Shown in pieces: positions 8,236-17,109 of a stretch of DNA of 64,000 nucleotides. A program made the translations under genes and the position numbers. The notes under the pieces are model-generated. The model had not been told where the DNA came from and searched no databases. It saw nothing but the letters and a program-made list of their open reading frames with translations. The first letter of the stretch is position 1, and every line of letters starts with the position of its first letter. The stretch is from Falsarthrobacter nasiphocae (GTDB lineage Bacteria; Actinomycetota; Actinomycetes; Actinomycetales; Micrococcaceae): assembly GCF_031456275.1 (NCBI RefSeq), contig NZ_JAVDUI010000001.1, positions 620,001 through 684,000 on the forward strand. Reading direction: 5' to 3'.

Positions 8236-10085
8236 TCCCCTGCCGTCTCGAGCGCCTCCAGCCACTGGAGCTCCAGCTCCTCGCGGCTGGCCTCCGTGGC
8301 CCGCAGCTCTGCGTTGACACGATTAATCGCTTCATAGTCGGACCCCGTGGCCAGCTCGGCGAGCTCCGCGTGGAGCTTCGCCTCGGCGGCCTCGGTCTTC
8401 GCGATCTGCCGCTCGAGCTTGGCGGCGTCCTTCCGGGCCTGCCTCCGCTCGGCCTCGCTGGGCCCTCCCTTCGGGGCGTCAGCGCTGGCCGGCGCCCCCG
8501 AGCCGGCGGCGTTCAGCCCCGCGGCCCCGTCGTCGCCCTCCATGACCCGGAGGGAGCCGCTGCCCGCCCGGACGCCTTCCATCTCATTGCGAAGCTGAAG
8601 GTACTGGTCAACGCCGCCCGGCAGGCCGCGGATCTTCCCGTCTCCCAGGAGGGCCACCTGGTGGTCCGTGACGCGCTCCAGAAGGTAGCGGTCGTGGGAG
8701 ACGACCACGAGGGTGCCAGGCCAGGAGTCCAGGACGTCCTCGACGGCCGCGAGGGTGTCGGTGTCGAGGTCGTTCGTGGGCTCGTCCAGCATGAGGACGT
8801 TGGGCTCGCCCACGAGGAGACGCAGCAGCTGAAGGCGGCGCCGCTCTCCGCCCGAGAGCTCGGAGACGCGTGTCCACTGCTTCTCCCGCGTGAAGCCGAG
8901 CTGCTCCACGAGCTGCCCCGCGGACACCTCCTTGCCGCCGATCTCGAAGACCTGCCGCTCCCGCTGGATGACCTCAATGACCCGCAGGTGCTTGAGCTCG
9001 TCGAGCTCCCGCACCTCCTGGGTGAGGACTGCCGGGACCACCGTCTTGCCGCGCCTGATCCGCCCGGAGTCCGGCTCGATCTCCCCCGAGAAGAGCCGCA
9101 GAAGGCTGGACTTGCCGGCGCCGTTGACGCCGACGACGCCGATCCGCTCGCCCGGCGCGAGGCGCAGGGTCACGTTGTCGAAAATGGTCTTCCCGGACAG
9201 CGTGAGGCTGATGTCCTCGGCGTCGAAGACGTCCTTGCCGAGGCGGGCCGTGGCCATGGAGCGCAAGGACACGGAGTCGCGGGGGTCCGGAACGTCGGAG
9301 ATGATCTCGTTCGCGGCCTCGATGCGGAACTTCGGCTTGGACGTCCGGGCCGGGGCACCGCGGCGCAGCCAGGCCAGCTCCTTCTTCATGAGCTGCTGGC
9401 GCTTGTTCTCCACGACCGACGCCATGCGGTCCCGCTCCGCCCGGGCGAGGACGTAGGCCGCGTACCCGCCGTCGAAGTGGTCGACGACCCCGTCGTGCAC
9501 CTCCCACGTCAGGGTGCACACCTCGTCGAGGAACCAGCGGTCGTGAGTGACGACGAGCAGCGCGCCGTCGTTGGCCCGCCAGCGCTTCTTGATGTGCTGT
9601 GCGAGCCAGGCGACGCCCTCGATGTCGAGATGGTTCGTGGGCTCGTCAAGCATGATGACATCGTGGTCCCCGGCCAGGAGGCGGGCCAGGGCCACGCGGC
9701 GCCGCTGACCTCCGGACAGGGTCCCCACGCGGGACCCCAAGTCGAGCTCCGCGACGAGGCCGTTCATGATGTCGCGGATGCGGGCGTCCGAGGCCCACTC
9801 GTGGTCCTCCGCGTCCCCGACGAGCGCGTAGCGGACGGTCCAGTCCGGGTCGAGGACGTCCTGCTGGTCCAAGTACCCAACGCGCAGCCCGCCGCGGTGC
9901 GTCACACGCCCCGAGTCCGGGGTCTGACGCTGGGCGAGGAGGCGCATCAGGGTCGACTTGCCGTCGCCGTTGCGCCCGACCATGCCCACCCGGTCCCCCT
10001 CGTCCAGGCCCAGCGTGACGTCGTCGAGCACAGTACGGGTGGCGAAGGAAACGGAGACATGTTCAGCGCCGAGAAGGTGAGCCAC
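8232..10085 (-). CDS. ABC-F family ATPase (Uup-like)
   Basis: 617 aa, cytosolic ribosome-associated tandem ATPase with no membrane domain. First cassette: GRNGDGKST, LSGGQRRRVALARLL, LDEPTNHLD. Second: GVNGAGKSS, LSGGERRRLQLLRLL, LDEPTNDLD. The two are joined by a linker with RTSKPKFRIEAANEI. The C-terminal charged coiled coil (about residues 540-617) is typical of Uup. I chose the GTG at 10085 because AAAGGA lies 6 nt upstream; a TTG two codons earlier abuts the SD and is less likely. It is the last gene of the tatD/rpf/ksgA-ispE minus-strand cluster, 61 nt after ispE. The precise ABC-F subgroup is inferred from the C-terminal extension. Confidence 0.93.
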   Translation of the reverse strand: MAHLLGAEHVSVSFATRTVLDDVTLGLDEGDRVGMVGRNGDGKSTLMRLLAQRQTPDSGRVTHRGGLRVGYLDQQDVLDPDWTVRYALVGDAEDHEWASDARIRDIMNGLVAELDLGSRVGTLSGGQRRRVALARLLAGDHDVIMLDEPTNHLDIEGVAWLAQHIKKRWRANDGALLVVTHDRWFLDEVCTLTWEVHDGVVDHFDGGYAAYVLARAERDRMASVVENKRQQLMKKELAWLRRGAPARTSKPKFRIEAANEIISDVPDPRDSVSLRSMATARLGKDVFDAEDISLTLSGKTIFDNVTLRLAPGERIGVVGVNGAGKSSLLRLFSGEIEPDSGRIRRGKTVVPAVLTQEVRELDELKHLRVIEVIQRERQVFEIGGKEVSAGQLVEQLGFTREKQWTRVSELSGGERRRLQLLRLLVGEPNVLMLDEPTNDLDTDTLAAVEDVLDSWPGTLVVVSHDRYLLERVTDHQVALLGDGKIRGLPGGVDQYLQLRNEMEGVRAGSGSLRVMEGDDGAAGLNAAGSGAPASADAPKGGPSEAERRQARKDAAKLERQIAKTEAAEAKLHAELAELATGSDYEAINRVNAELRATEASREELELQWLEALETAGD

Positions 10086-10146
10086 AGTCAATCCTTTCGG
10101 GGGTCAGGGTATGAGAGACAAAGGACGACGACGGGCTGCGCGTGGT

Positions 10147-12033
10147 TCACGCAGACTCAGCCCGCAGACGCGCCCCGGGGACGGGGCCGTGCACGGCGGT
10201 GGCCCGCCCGTAGCCCCGGTCCGCGAGCCGGCGGGCGAGGAGCGCGGCGGCCTCGGCGTCGTCGGCCAAGAAGGCCAGCGTGGGGCCGGAGCCGGAGACG
10301 ATGCCCGCGAGCGCACCCTCCTCACGGCCCGCCGCGAGGGCGTCCGCGAGCTCGGGAGCGAGGTCGAGGGCAGCCTCCTGGAGGTCATTGTGCAAGAGGG
10401 GGGCCAGCGCGCGGGGATCCGCGCGGCGGAGGGCATCGATGAGGTCCTCGTCCACCGCCTGGGGCTCGGGGGCCGTCTCGCCGCGGGCGGCCCGAAGCTC
10501 GTCGAGACGGGCAAAGACCTCAGGGGTGGAGAGCCCACGCTCGGAGGGGACAAGGACCCAGTGGAGGGGGGCTCCCGCCTCGACGGGGCTGAGGCGGTCC
10601 CCCACGCCGAGGCCCGCCGCCGCGCCGCCCGCAAGGGCGAATGGCACGTCCGCTCCGAGGGTGGCGGCCATCTCCGCGAGGCGCTCCTCCGGGACGGGGC
10701 TCCCGAACCAGGCGTTGGCCGCCACGAGGGCGGCAGCGGCGTCAGCGCTCCCGCCGCCCATGCCCCCTGCGATGGGGACGAGCTTGCGGAGAGTGAGAGT
10801 GGCCTCATCCGAGCCGGGGGCTACGGGCTCCCCAGCGGCATCGGCGACGGCGTTCACGGCCCGGGCCGCGAGATTGCGGCCGTCGAGGGGGACGCCCGCG
10901 AGGCCGAGGCGCGCATCGGAAGCCGCGTCGAGGAGGAGCCGCGGGTGCGTCGTCGGCCGCCCAGAGAGGGTCACGGTCTCCTCCAGGGAGACGGCAAGGA
11001 AGAGGGAGGCGAGCGAGTGGTAGCCGTCCTCCCTGGCCGGGCCAACGCGCAGCCCCACGTTGATCTTCCCCGGCGCGGTCGCCGTCACAGGCGCGATGGC
11101 CGACACAGGCGCCGTCGCGGTGGCGGTGGCCGTCACAGGCGCCGTCGCGGTCGCGGGCGCACCCCGGCCGCCCGGCCCGTCCGTGAGACGGTTCTCCGCG
11201 ATGGCCGCGAACTCCTCTATGGTCAGCGTCTCGCCGCGGCGGGACGGGTCCACACCCGCTGCCCGGAGAGCCTGCTCTGCGAGCACACCGGACCCGGCCC
11301 AGCCCGCGAGCGCAGCCCGCAGGGTCTTGCGGCGCTGGGCGAAGGCGGCGTCGATGACAGCGAAGACCTCTTCCCGGCTCGCCGACGTGGCGGGGGGCTC
11401 GCGGCGCACGAAGCGCACGAGGCCCGAGTGGATCTTCGGCGCGGGCCAGAACACGTTGGTCCCGATCACGCCGGCTTTGGTCACCTCCGCGTACCACGCG
11501 GCCTTGACGCTCGGTACCCCGTAGATGCGCCCTCCGGGGCGGGCGGCGAGGCGGTCCGCGACCTCGTCCTGGACCATGACGAGGCCGTGCCTGATCCCGG
11601 GAAAGCGCTCAAGCATGGTCAGGAGGACGGGGACGGCCACGTTGTACGGCAGGTTGGCGACGAGAGCGCTCGGCTCCCACGGCAGCTCCGTCACGGCCAT
11701 CGCGTCCGAGAGCACGACGGACAGGTCCGCGGCACGCTCCGGCCTGCGCTCCTCGGCCGTGCGGGCCAGGCGGGAGGCCAGCACCGGGTCAATCTCCACG
11801 GCGACGACGCGCGTGGCCGCGTCCAGCAGGCCAAGCGTCAGGGAGCCCAGCCCGGGGCCGACCTCGACGACGGTCTCTTCCGGCGAGAGCTCGGCCTTGT
11901 CAACGATGCGGCGAATGGTGTTCGGATCGATGACGAAGTTCTGCCCCAGCGTCTTCGTGGGGCGCACGTCGAGTTCCGCGGCGAGGGCGCGGATGTCGGC
12001 AGCTGAGAGGAGGGGACGCGTGGAGGGATTCAC
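10147..12033 (-). CDS. ksgA-ispE: KsgA-IspE fusion: 16S rRNA (A1518/A1519-N6) dimethyltransferase plus CDP-ME kinase
   Basis: 628 aa in one uninterrupted frame. Residues about 1-290 are KsgA/Rsm[16 protein letters not shown] motif [24 protein letters not shown]. Residues about 320-628 are the GHMP kinase IspE (4-diphosphocytidyl-2-C-methyl-D-erythritol kinase, MEP isoprenoid pathway): [29 protein letters not shown] near residue 420, [13 protein letters not shown]. The linker (about 292-320) is Ala/Thr/Pro/Val-rich and encoded by short DNA repeats. The two genes are normally separate neighbours in actinobacteria. An in-frame GTG at 11088, just before the kinase domain, could still give separate IspE. 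The GTG start at 12033 lies 9 nt after the rpf-like gene. Confidence 0.92.
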   Translation of the reverse strand: MNPSTRPLLSAADIRALAAELDVRPTKTLGQNFVIDPNTIRRIVDKAELSPEETVVEVGPGLGSLTLGLLDAATRVVAVEIDPVLASRLARTAEERRPERAADLSVVLSDAMAVTELPWEPSALVANLPYNVAVPVLLTMLERFPGIRHGLVMVQDEVADRLAARPGGRIYGVPSVKAAWYAEVTKAGVIGTNVFWPAPKIHSGLVRFVRREPPATSASREEVFAVIDAAFAQRRKTLRAALAGWAGSGVLAEQALRAAGVDPSRRGETLTIEEFAAIAENRLTDGPGGRGAPATATAPVTATATATAPVSAIAPVTATAPGKINVGLRVGPAREDGYHSLASLFLAVSLEETVTLSGRPTTHPRLLLDAASDARLGLAGVPLDGRNLAARAVNAVADAAGEPVAPGSDEATLTLRKLVPIAGGMGGGSADAAAALVAANAWFGSPVPEERLAEMAATLGADVPFALAGGAAAGLGVGDRLSPVEAGAPLHWVLVPSERGLSTPEVFARLDELRAARGETAPEPQAVDEDLIDALRRADPRALAPLLHNDLQEAALDLAPELADALAAGREEGALAGIVSGSGPTLAFLADDAEAAALLARRLADRGYGRATAVHGPVPGARLRAESA

Positions 12034-12042
12034 CCGTCCATC

Positions 12043-13311
12043 CTACGGGGACGGCTCGGCGGCCTCCGCTGTGGCCTGCGTGCTGCCGCTCTCGGTGCCC
12101 GTGTTCGGCAGGGACGAGAGGCGGGGATCGGCCGAAGGGGTGCCCGTGCTGGACGGGCTTGCCCCTGACCCGCTTTCGCTCGGGCTACGCGAAGGCTCCG
12201 AGCTCGGCGCCGTCGTGGGGGTCGGCTGGAGTGAGCTCGGGCTCGGCGTGGGCTCCCGGGACGGCTCCGGCGACTGCGTCGCGGGCGGAGTGGTCGGGTC
12301 CGTGGTGGGACGCGACGGCGGCGTGGTGGGCGGTGTCTGCGTCGGGGACGGCACCTGGGGCGTGCCCACGGGAGCGGGCAGGGTCGGCAGGGGCGCGGGT
12401 GCCGGCGTCCATGCGGGCTGAGGCGCGGCGGGGGCCGGCTGGGCCCACGGCGTGTAGAACGGCGAGGGCGACACGGACGGCGCGGAAGACGGCGGCACAC
12501 TCCCGGCCTGGAGGGTGGGGTATGACGAGTGCGACTCGGCCAGCGTTGGGTGCGTCCCGCCCGACTGAACGGGGCCGATGGCCACTTGCTCCGCGACGGG
12601 CCTGCGGGAGATGGTGGTTGAGACGAGGACTCGCTGGAGGCTTCCGTCCTTGGAGGCCTCCACGCGGTAGACCCGCACCCGCTGGCCCGGGCTGCCGGCG
12701 CGCATGACGCGGCGCGTGCCCGAGGCCATGTTGGGATCCACATACTGCTCCGACATGTACGGGATCTGCTCATCCTCCTTGACGGTGAGAGGCAGCTGAA
12801 GCTTCTGCACATAGATGATCATGCCGTCATGGATGAGCGAGGACGGCAGGACCCCGTTGACCGCGGCGAGCGGCTCGTTGAGATCCAGCCCGGTCCGCTC
12901 GAGAAGCTCCCGGACGGTGGCCACGCGCGTGAACACCTGGAAAGACTTGTTGCCGGAGACAATGGTGACCTCCCGGGCCAGGTCCACGACGAGCGGCCCC
13001 GTGAGACGGTCCAGGCTTGTGTCCTCCGGGACGTTCGGCACGGCATGCCCGGCGTAGCCGAGCTCGTCGAGAAGGTGGCCCACCGTCAGGGAGGAGGTGC
13101 GCACGGTCTTGGTCTCGCCGTTGACGATCACCGTGACGGTCTGCTCCTGGGCCCGGAGCGCCGATGATCCCGCAGCGGCGATGGTGGAGCTTCTGCCGAC
13201 GGGAAGATAGGCGACGGTCCCGGCGACGAGCGCCACGATGACGAGGGCCTGCGGGATGGCCCGGCGGGAAAGCCAGGCCGGCTGGGCGTGAGGGGATGGG
13301 GACTCTGTCAT
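12043..13311 (-). CDS. RpfB-like DUF348/G5 protein without RPF catalytic domain
   Basis: 422 aa. N-terminal transmembrane anchor or signal (about residues 19-36, ALVIVALVAGTVAYLPVG). Two DUF348 repeats follow (VTVIVNGETKTV... and VTIVSGNKSFQVFTRVATVRELL), then a G5 domain (about 173-245, LPLTVKEDEQIPY ... VLVSTTISRRPV). Genuine RpfB proteins then carry a lysozyme-like RPF domain. Here residues about 250-422 are instead a Pro/Ser/Thr-rich low-complexity tail, with no WDxLAxCESGG motif. Locus context (tatD upstream, ksgA-ispE downstream) matches rpfB. AGGTGA lies about 8 nt before the ATG. Likely extracytoplasmic and peptidoglycan-binding; the tail is a plausible Pmt O-mannosylation target (inference). 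Confidence 0.88.
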   Translation of the reverse strand: MTESPSPHAQPAWLSRRAIPQALVIVALVAGTVAYLPVGRSSTIAAAGSSALRAQEQTVTVIVNGETKTVRTSSLTVGHLLDELGYAGHAVPNVPEDTSLDRLTGPLVVDLAREVTIVSGNKSFQVFTRVATVRELLERTGLDLNEPLAAVNGVLPSSLIHDGMIIYVQKLQLPLTVKEDEQIPYMSEQYVDPNMASGTRRVMRAGSPGQRVRVYRVEASKDGSLQRVLVSTTISRRPVAEQVAIGPVQSGGTHPTLAESHSSYPTLQAGSVPPSSAPSVSPSPFYTPWAQPAPAAPQPAWTPAPAPLPTLPAPVGTPQVPSPTQTPPTTPPSRPTTDPTTPPATQSPEPSREPTPSPSSLQPTPTTAPSSEPSRSPSESGSGASPSSTGTPSADPRLSSLPNTGTESGSTQATAEAAEPSP

Positions 13312-13445
13312 GTTCCGCTCACCTCCCGGTGAAGACTCGCATACTGGCGGTGCCTGTGAGCCTGCCAGGCACGACGGCGCCGGACAGGGTCATCTCATTC
13401 TAGAAGAGACGACTGTGACCGTCGAGCCCCCGCCGGGATGGAGTA
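13312..13445 (-). promoter_or_regulatory. Leader/promoter region of the rpf-ksgA-ispE operon
   Basis: On the minus strand a TAGAAT -10 lies at 13397-13402, within a TTCTAGAA palindrome, and would give a leader of about 80 nt. The leader contains a GTGCCTG/CAGGCAC hairpin ahead of the strong Shine-Dalgarno. rpfB leaders in mycobacteria are reported to be controlled by transcription termination; whether this hairpin acts similarly is inference. Confidence 0.45.
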
Positions 13446-14459
13446 TCAGGTGTGGTCGTGAAGCTGCTCGAACGGCGGAACCCTCCGCTGCCTCCACAGC
13501 CGCCTGCCGTGCCCGGCCAGGTCGAGCGCAAGGCGGAGCGGGGTCCTCCGCCCAAGGACGAATTCTTCGGAGAGGCGGCTGCGCCACTCGGGGAGGCTCA
13601 CCGTCCAGAACCAGCTGTCCCTCTTACCCACGGCCACCGCCACACGGGAGAACCCCCCCGACTTCTCGGCAGGCAGATGCCACACCGTGAGGTCGCCGTC
13701 GTCGGCCCTGACCCCCCGCATGGAGTGGGCGGTCCAGATGCGCCGGACGCGGTGGTCGAGGCTCGCGACGTCCTGACGGTGGAGCGCGTAGTTCATGATG
13801 TGCTCCTCCGTGCGCAGGTAGTCCGTGCGCCCGGCCTCGAACTCTGCGAGGGCCGTCTCCCACGCCCTCTCCGCACGGGCCTGGATGGCGCGCACGGACG
13901 GGCCCTGGAAGACGTACATCTCCCCGCCGTAGTACCACGGCAGGGTGCGGTCTCCGTCAATCCGCGCGTGGGCCTCCGCCGACGTTAACCGGGATACCCC
14001 GTTGTACATGTGCCGTGCCGGCATCTTCAGGGCGTACGCCCCGCACTGCCCGCCGAGTTCCTCGACGAGCTCCTCGAGCGGGCGGATGACGACGACGTCC
14101 GGGTCGAGGAGAATGCAAGGGCGCTCGTCGAGCCCCGCGACGACGTCGAGAACGAAGACCGAGGCCTGGAATGAGGGCAGGAAGCCCTGGGGAGCTTTGT
14201 GCAGGAAGGGGATGACCTCACTCGCCACCCCCAGCGCCTCGAAGTCCGTGCGGTGCCGCTCCGGCAAGGGCGCATTGGAGATGAACACCAGCTCGGCGTC
14301 AGGCGAGACCCGCTTGACGGAGGCGAACGCGACCTTCATGCATTCGAAGTACCGGTCTACGGGGTTCGCAGCCTGAATGTTGGGGTTGATCTGCTCGTGC
14401 TCGTCCAACTGAGCGAAGGGCACGAGCACTCGCAGAGGCTGAGAGAATCCCTGGGACAC
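13446..14459 (-). CDS. Putative GT-A-fold glycosyltransferase
   Basis: 337 aa. The N-terminus RVLVPFAQLDEHEQ is followed by a nucleotide-sugar-binding pattern (ELVFISNAPLPERH) and a DxD-like motif in CILLDPDVVVIRPL, which suggest a GT-A glycosyltransferase; donor and acceptor are unknown. No signal peptide or TM segment is clear. The GTG at 14459 is chosen because AGGAGA lies about 7 nt upstream; an ATG 20 codons earlier adds an Arg/Thr-rich stretch with no SD. It lies between tatD and the rpf-like gene, both on the minus strand, where it is not a standard member of the cluster. Function is inferred from motifs only. Confidence 0.75.
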   Translation of the reverse strand: MSQGFSQPLRVLVPFAQLDEHEQINPNIQAANPVDRYFECMKVAFASVKRVSPDAELVFISNAPLPERHRTDFEALGVASEVIPFLHKAPQGFLPSFQASVFVLDVVAGLDERPCILLDPDVVVIRPLEELVEELGGQCGAYALKMPARHMYNGVSRLTSAEAHARIDGDRTLPWYYGGEMYVFQGPSVRAIQARAERAWETALAEFEAGRTDYLRTEEHIMNYALHRQDVASLDHRVRRIWTAHSMRGVRADDGDLTVWHLPAEKSGGFSRVAVAVGKRDSWFWTVSLPEWRSRLSEEFVLGRRTPLRLALDLAGHGRRLWRQRRVPPFEQLHDHT

Positions 14460-14546
14460 AGGCTGTCTCCTGGCGGTTGTCGTCGTCGAGCGGCGGCGGC
14501 GCACTCGTGTGTGTCTCATGTGCGGTGCCCAGCGATCAGAAGCAGT

Positions 14547-14560
14547 GAAAAGCGCTTCTC
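14547..14560. promoter_or_regulatory. Near-palindromic operator candidate upstream of the glycosyltransferase
   Basis: GAAAAGCGCTTCTC, inverted repeat with one mismatch centred on AGCGCT, 88 nt upstream of the glycosyltransferase start. It resembles LacI/CcpA-type operators. A related GTGAAAGCGCT string occurs upstream of whiB (near 28955). No regulator is encoded beside it, so assignment is tentative. The rest of 14460-14655 shows nothing recognisable. Confidence 0.35.
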
Positions 14561-14655
14561 TCCTACGGTTGTCCGCTCGTCATCAATTCTCCCAGACCGC
14601 GGAACATGCCACAACCAAAGCAGGCCATTCACAGGCAAATGTGACGGAGAAAGCA

Positions 14656-15573
14656 TCACCACTGCCCGTAGACGGCCTCGGTGTTGGCCACGGACAGGTC
14701 GCAGAACTCGGCCAAGTCCATCCCCAGCGTCTCGGCGATGAAGCGGACGGTCACGGGCGTCATGTACGTGGCGTTGGGCTGGCCGCGGTAGGGGTGCGGC
14801 GTGAGGTACGGCTGGTCAGTCTCCGTGAGGATGAGCTCGGGGCGCGCGATGCGCAGGGCGGCCTGAAGCTCGGTGGAGTTGGCGAACGTCACCGTGCCGG
14901 AGAAGGACATCCGCCACCCCCGCTCGTTGCACAGGCGCGCGAGGTCAGGGCCACCCGAGAAGCAGTGGAAGACGATGGGGATCTCGGGGCGGACGTCCTC
15001 GAGGATGCGGACGACGTCGTCGTGCGCGTCTCGGTCGTGGATCTGGACGGCCTTGCCGAGCCGCTCGGCGATCTCCAGGTGGGCGCGGAAGGACTCCTCT
15101 TGCCACCCGATCCCCTCGGGGCCAGTGCGGAAGCGGTCCATGCCGGTCTCGCCGAGTGCGCGGATCCGGGGGTGGTCCGCGATGCGGGCGATCTCCTCAA
15201 GGGCCGCATGCAGCGTGCCCGCCGCGCCGAGCTCTGCGGCGTCGTTGGGGTGGATGGCCACGGCGCCGAGGAGGCGGGGCTCGGTCTCGACGACGTCGCG
15301 CGTGAAACGTGCCGACTCGAGGTCGAAGGCGACCTGGACCGCTCGGGTCACCCCCACGGCCTCTGCCGCGTCCATGGCCTCCGCGGGCGTCACAGGGGGC
15401 AGGCCCGGCCGGAGGTTGAGGTGCGTGTGATTGTCGACGACGGGGCGCGGCAGCGGCTCGGGCGCCGGCGGGTACTCGCGGCGCCGCCGGGCCTTGAGCT
15501 CCTTCGCGGTGAGGGTCTCAGGGTCCGGGGCATCCTGGGGCCGGTAGGCACAGGGAATCGCTGAGGTGCACAT
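14656..15573 (-). CDS. tatD: TatD-family metal-dependent hydrolase/DNase
   Basis: 305 aa TIM-barrel amidohydrolase. Metal-ligand motifs in order: DNHTHLN (HxH), GETGMDRF (Glu), IHDRDAHDD (His), HCFSGG (His), TETDQPYLTP (Asp). The family shows 3'-5' DNase or quality-control activity in other bacteria. Tyr-to-Phe and similar changes around GETGMDRF are minor. It heads the minus-strand cluster tatD - glycosyltransferase - rpf-like - ksgA-ispE - ABC-F. The start ATG has no SD but a -10 box 7 nt upstream. In relatives metG often precedes tatD; here an IS element and gabD lie there. Confidence 0.92.
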   Translation of the reverse strand: MCTSAIPCAYRPQDAPDPETLTAKELKARRRREYPPAPEPLPRPVVDNHTHLNLRPGLPPVTPAEAMDAAEAVGVTRAVQVAFDLESARFTRDVVETEPRLLGAVAIHPNDAAELGAAGTLHAALEEIARIADHPRIRALGETGMDRFRTGPEGIGWQEESFRAHLEIAERLGKAVQIHDRDAHDDVVRILEDVRPEIPIVFHCFSGGPDLARLCNERGWRMSFSGTVTFANSTELQAALRIARPELILTETDQPYLTPHPYRGQPNATYMTPVTVRFIAETLGMDLAEFCDLSVANTEAVYGQW

Positions 15574-15580
15574 GTTCTCG

Positions 15581-15586
15581 AGCTTA
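15581..15586 (-). promoter_or_regulatory. -10 box of tatD (leaderless)
   Basis: TAAGCT, 7 nt before the tatD ATG with no Shine-Dalgarno between. The IS3 left end is only 54 nt further upstream, so the -10 survived the insertion but any distant control did not. Confidence 0.55.
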
Positions 15587-15661
15587 GCGGCCGCGCTCCC
15601 CCGCCGCCCCCGCGCCGCCGGCCCGTTTGCCCCTCGGCGGTGGTTGTCAACCTGTGTGGAG

Positions 15662-16780
15662 TCAGTGTCGGGCCAGTTCAGGGCATGGGGTATTGATCCC
15701 AGCCCACCCGGGCTGCCTCACAACGACCGGGACCCCACCCCGGAAGCGGGAGGGGTGCGTCTTCGCGTACGAGCGCAGCGTCTTCTCTCGCGCCTGATGG
15801 GAGCGCTTCCATGCCCCGGAATACACCTCGTCCGGAGTGAAGTACCCGATGCCACGGTGGTAATGCTCCCTGTTGTACCAATTCACATGCGCGGTAACGA
15901 ACTCTCGGGCATGCTCCAAGTCCGTGAACACAGCCGGAGCGCCGGGACGGTATTTCATCGTGCGGAACTCGGATTCCTTGAACGCGTTGTCGTTGCTCAC
16001 TCGCGGGCGATTGAAACTCATCCGGACTCCCAGGCCCGTGAGGAACCCTGTCAGAAGATTCGAGCGCATCGCCGAGCCTGAATCCGAATGGACCACATCC
16101 GGAATGACTCCGCCGGCTGTGGTGATGGCCTCCAGGAACACGTCCCGGGCCAGAACGTCCTGCTCGCTGTCGTGAACCGCGAACCCGACGATCTTGCGCG
16201 AGTACAGGTCCATGACGCTGTAGGCGTGGAAGTGCTGTCCGACGTACGGGCCTGGCAGCAGTGTGATGTCCCAGCACCAGGCCTGATTCGCCGCCGAGGC
16301 GAACACCACTGGCGCTTTCACCGGGGCCCGGCGGGCCCGCTTGGACCGCACGACGGGGCGGTTGCCGCGGGGCAGGGTGCGCGCGATCCTCGACCACGTG
16401 CTCAACGAGCCGAGCATGCGCCCCTGGGACCAGTGCTTGGCGAACGTGTCGCTCACGCTGCTCCCTTCAGCCCAGCCCTGTGTGATGGCCCCAGCGATTT
16501 CCTCTCGTTCCTGGGGGCTGAGCGCGGCGGGCTGCACCCGGTCTGCTTGGGGTGTTGGGGAGGGGACTTTCGCGCGCGGCTTCTGCCGGTAGTGCCAGGT
16601 GGAGCGGGCAATGCCTAAAAGGCTCAGGGTTCCTCGCAGGGAGTATCCGGGCTGGGCACAGATGGTGTCGACGAGGTCGTGTTCGCGCTGTAGAAAGTCG
16701 AGGGAGCGTTGGTCCTCGGGGTGGGATCGGATGAATGCTCGCTCATCGTGTGCATCATCCCGATAGCTTTTCCCAGCGCT
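15662..16780 (-). CDS. IS3-family transposase OrfB (DDE integrase), expressed by -1 frameshift from orfA
   Basis: Open frame of about 372 codons encoding the catalytic half of the transposase. It starts with GKSYRDDAHDERAF in the overlap, then the HTH-like LLGIARSTWHYRQ typical of IS3 OrfB, then the rve domain with the DDE triad in CWDITLL, HSDSGSAM and NAFKESEFR. The ending YNREHYHRGIGYFTP is also family-typical. There is no good in-frame ATG or SD before the catalytic domain (first GTG at 16537 would lose the HTH), so translation most likely comes from OrfA by frameshifting at 16768-16774. No internal stops are present. Confidence 0.88.
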   Translation of the reverse strand, partial: SAGKSYRDDAHDERAFIRSHPEDQRSLDFLQREHDLVDTICAQPGYSLRGTLSLLGIARSTWHYRQKPRAKVPSPTPQADRVQPAALSPQEREEIAGAITQGWAEGSSVSDTFAKHWSQGRMLGSLSTWSRIARTLPRGNRPVVRSKRARRAPVKAPVVFASAANQAWCWDITLLPGPYVGQHFHAYSVMDLYSRKIVGFAVHDSEQDVLARDVFLEAITTAGGVIPDVVHSDSGSAMRSNLLTGFLTGLGVRMSFNRPRVSNDNAFKESEFRTMKYRPGAPAVFTDLEHAREFVTAHVNWYNREHYHRGIGYFTPDEVYSGAWKRSHQAREKTLRSYAKTHPSRFRGGVPVVVRQPGWAGINTPCPELARH

Positions 16781-17109
16781 TCACTCACGGTGCGGTGGGC
16801 TTGTGCTTCTTCTCGCAGCTGCGCGATCTGCGCGGCGTGTTGGTCTTTCAGGTCTTGGATTTCTTGCTCTCGGGCGGCAAGGAGCTTCTCCAGGTGGGGA
16901 AGACGTGCGGGATTTGAAGGCATAGAGGCAGTGTCTCGGGGGATCAGGCCGCGGTCAAGATCGCCTTCGAAGTACGCGGAACGCCACGAGGTTAGCTGAT
17001 GGCGAGAGAAGGGCTGCTCGCGGAGCCAAGCCCCTTTCCTTCCGTAAGGAACTTGGTGGTAGGCCAGGATGGCTGCTCGTTTTTCCTCGGCGGTGTAGCG
17101 CGCACGCAT
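16624..17109 (-). CDS. IS3-family transposase OrfA (DNA-binding HTH)
   Basis: 161 aa. The N-terminal helix-turn-helix is AEEKRAAILAYHQVPYGRKG ... FSRHQLTSWRSAYF, followed by a Glu/Gln/Leu-rich coiled coil (KLLAAREQEIQDL) used for multimerisation. It normally binds the IS ends and, when fused to OrfB by -1 frameshifting, forms the active transposase. The ATG at 17109 lies 65 nt inside the IS right end. Its last part (after the slippery site) overlaps orfB in another frame. Confidence 0.87.
   Translation of the reverse strand: MRARYTAEEKRAAILAYHQVPYGRKGAWLREQPFSRHQLTSWRSAYFEGDLDRGLIPRDTASMPSNPARLPHLEKLLAAREQEIQDLKDQHAAQIAQLREEAQAHRTVSEALGKAIGMMHTMSEHSSDPTPRTNAPSTFYSANTTSSTPSVPSPDTPCEEP
16768..16774 (-). 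other. Programmed -1 ribosomal frameshift heptamer of the IS3 element
   Basis: Read on the minus strand the heptamer is G-GGA-AAA in the orfA frame (codons CTG GGA AAA GCT). Slipping -1 gives GGG AAA AGC, which enters exactly the orfB frame and yields GKSYRDD. This fits the X-XXY-YYZ slippery-site rule for IS3 elements. Confidence 0.82.

Noticed and set aside
7275-10442. A 1055-codon plus-strand open frame opposite ABC-F and ispE
   Set aside because: Composition is antisense-like (Arg/Gly/Ala/Pro-rich) and the minus strand has clear conserved genes. It is a product of high GC third positions.
12043-12120. LPNTG string near the C-terminus of the RpfB-like protein, as a sortase signal
   Set aside because: It is followed by only about 20 polar residues with no hydrophobic stretch or basic tail, and other frames downstream do not restore one. 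The motif is probably chance in a Pro/Thr-rich tail.
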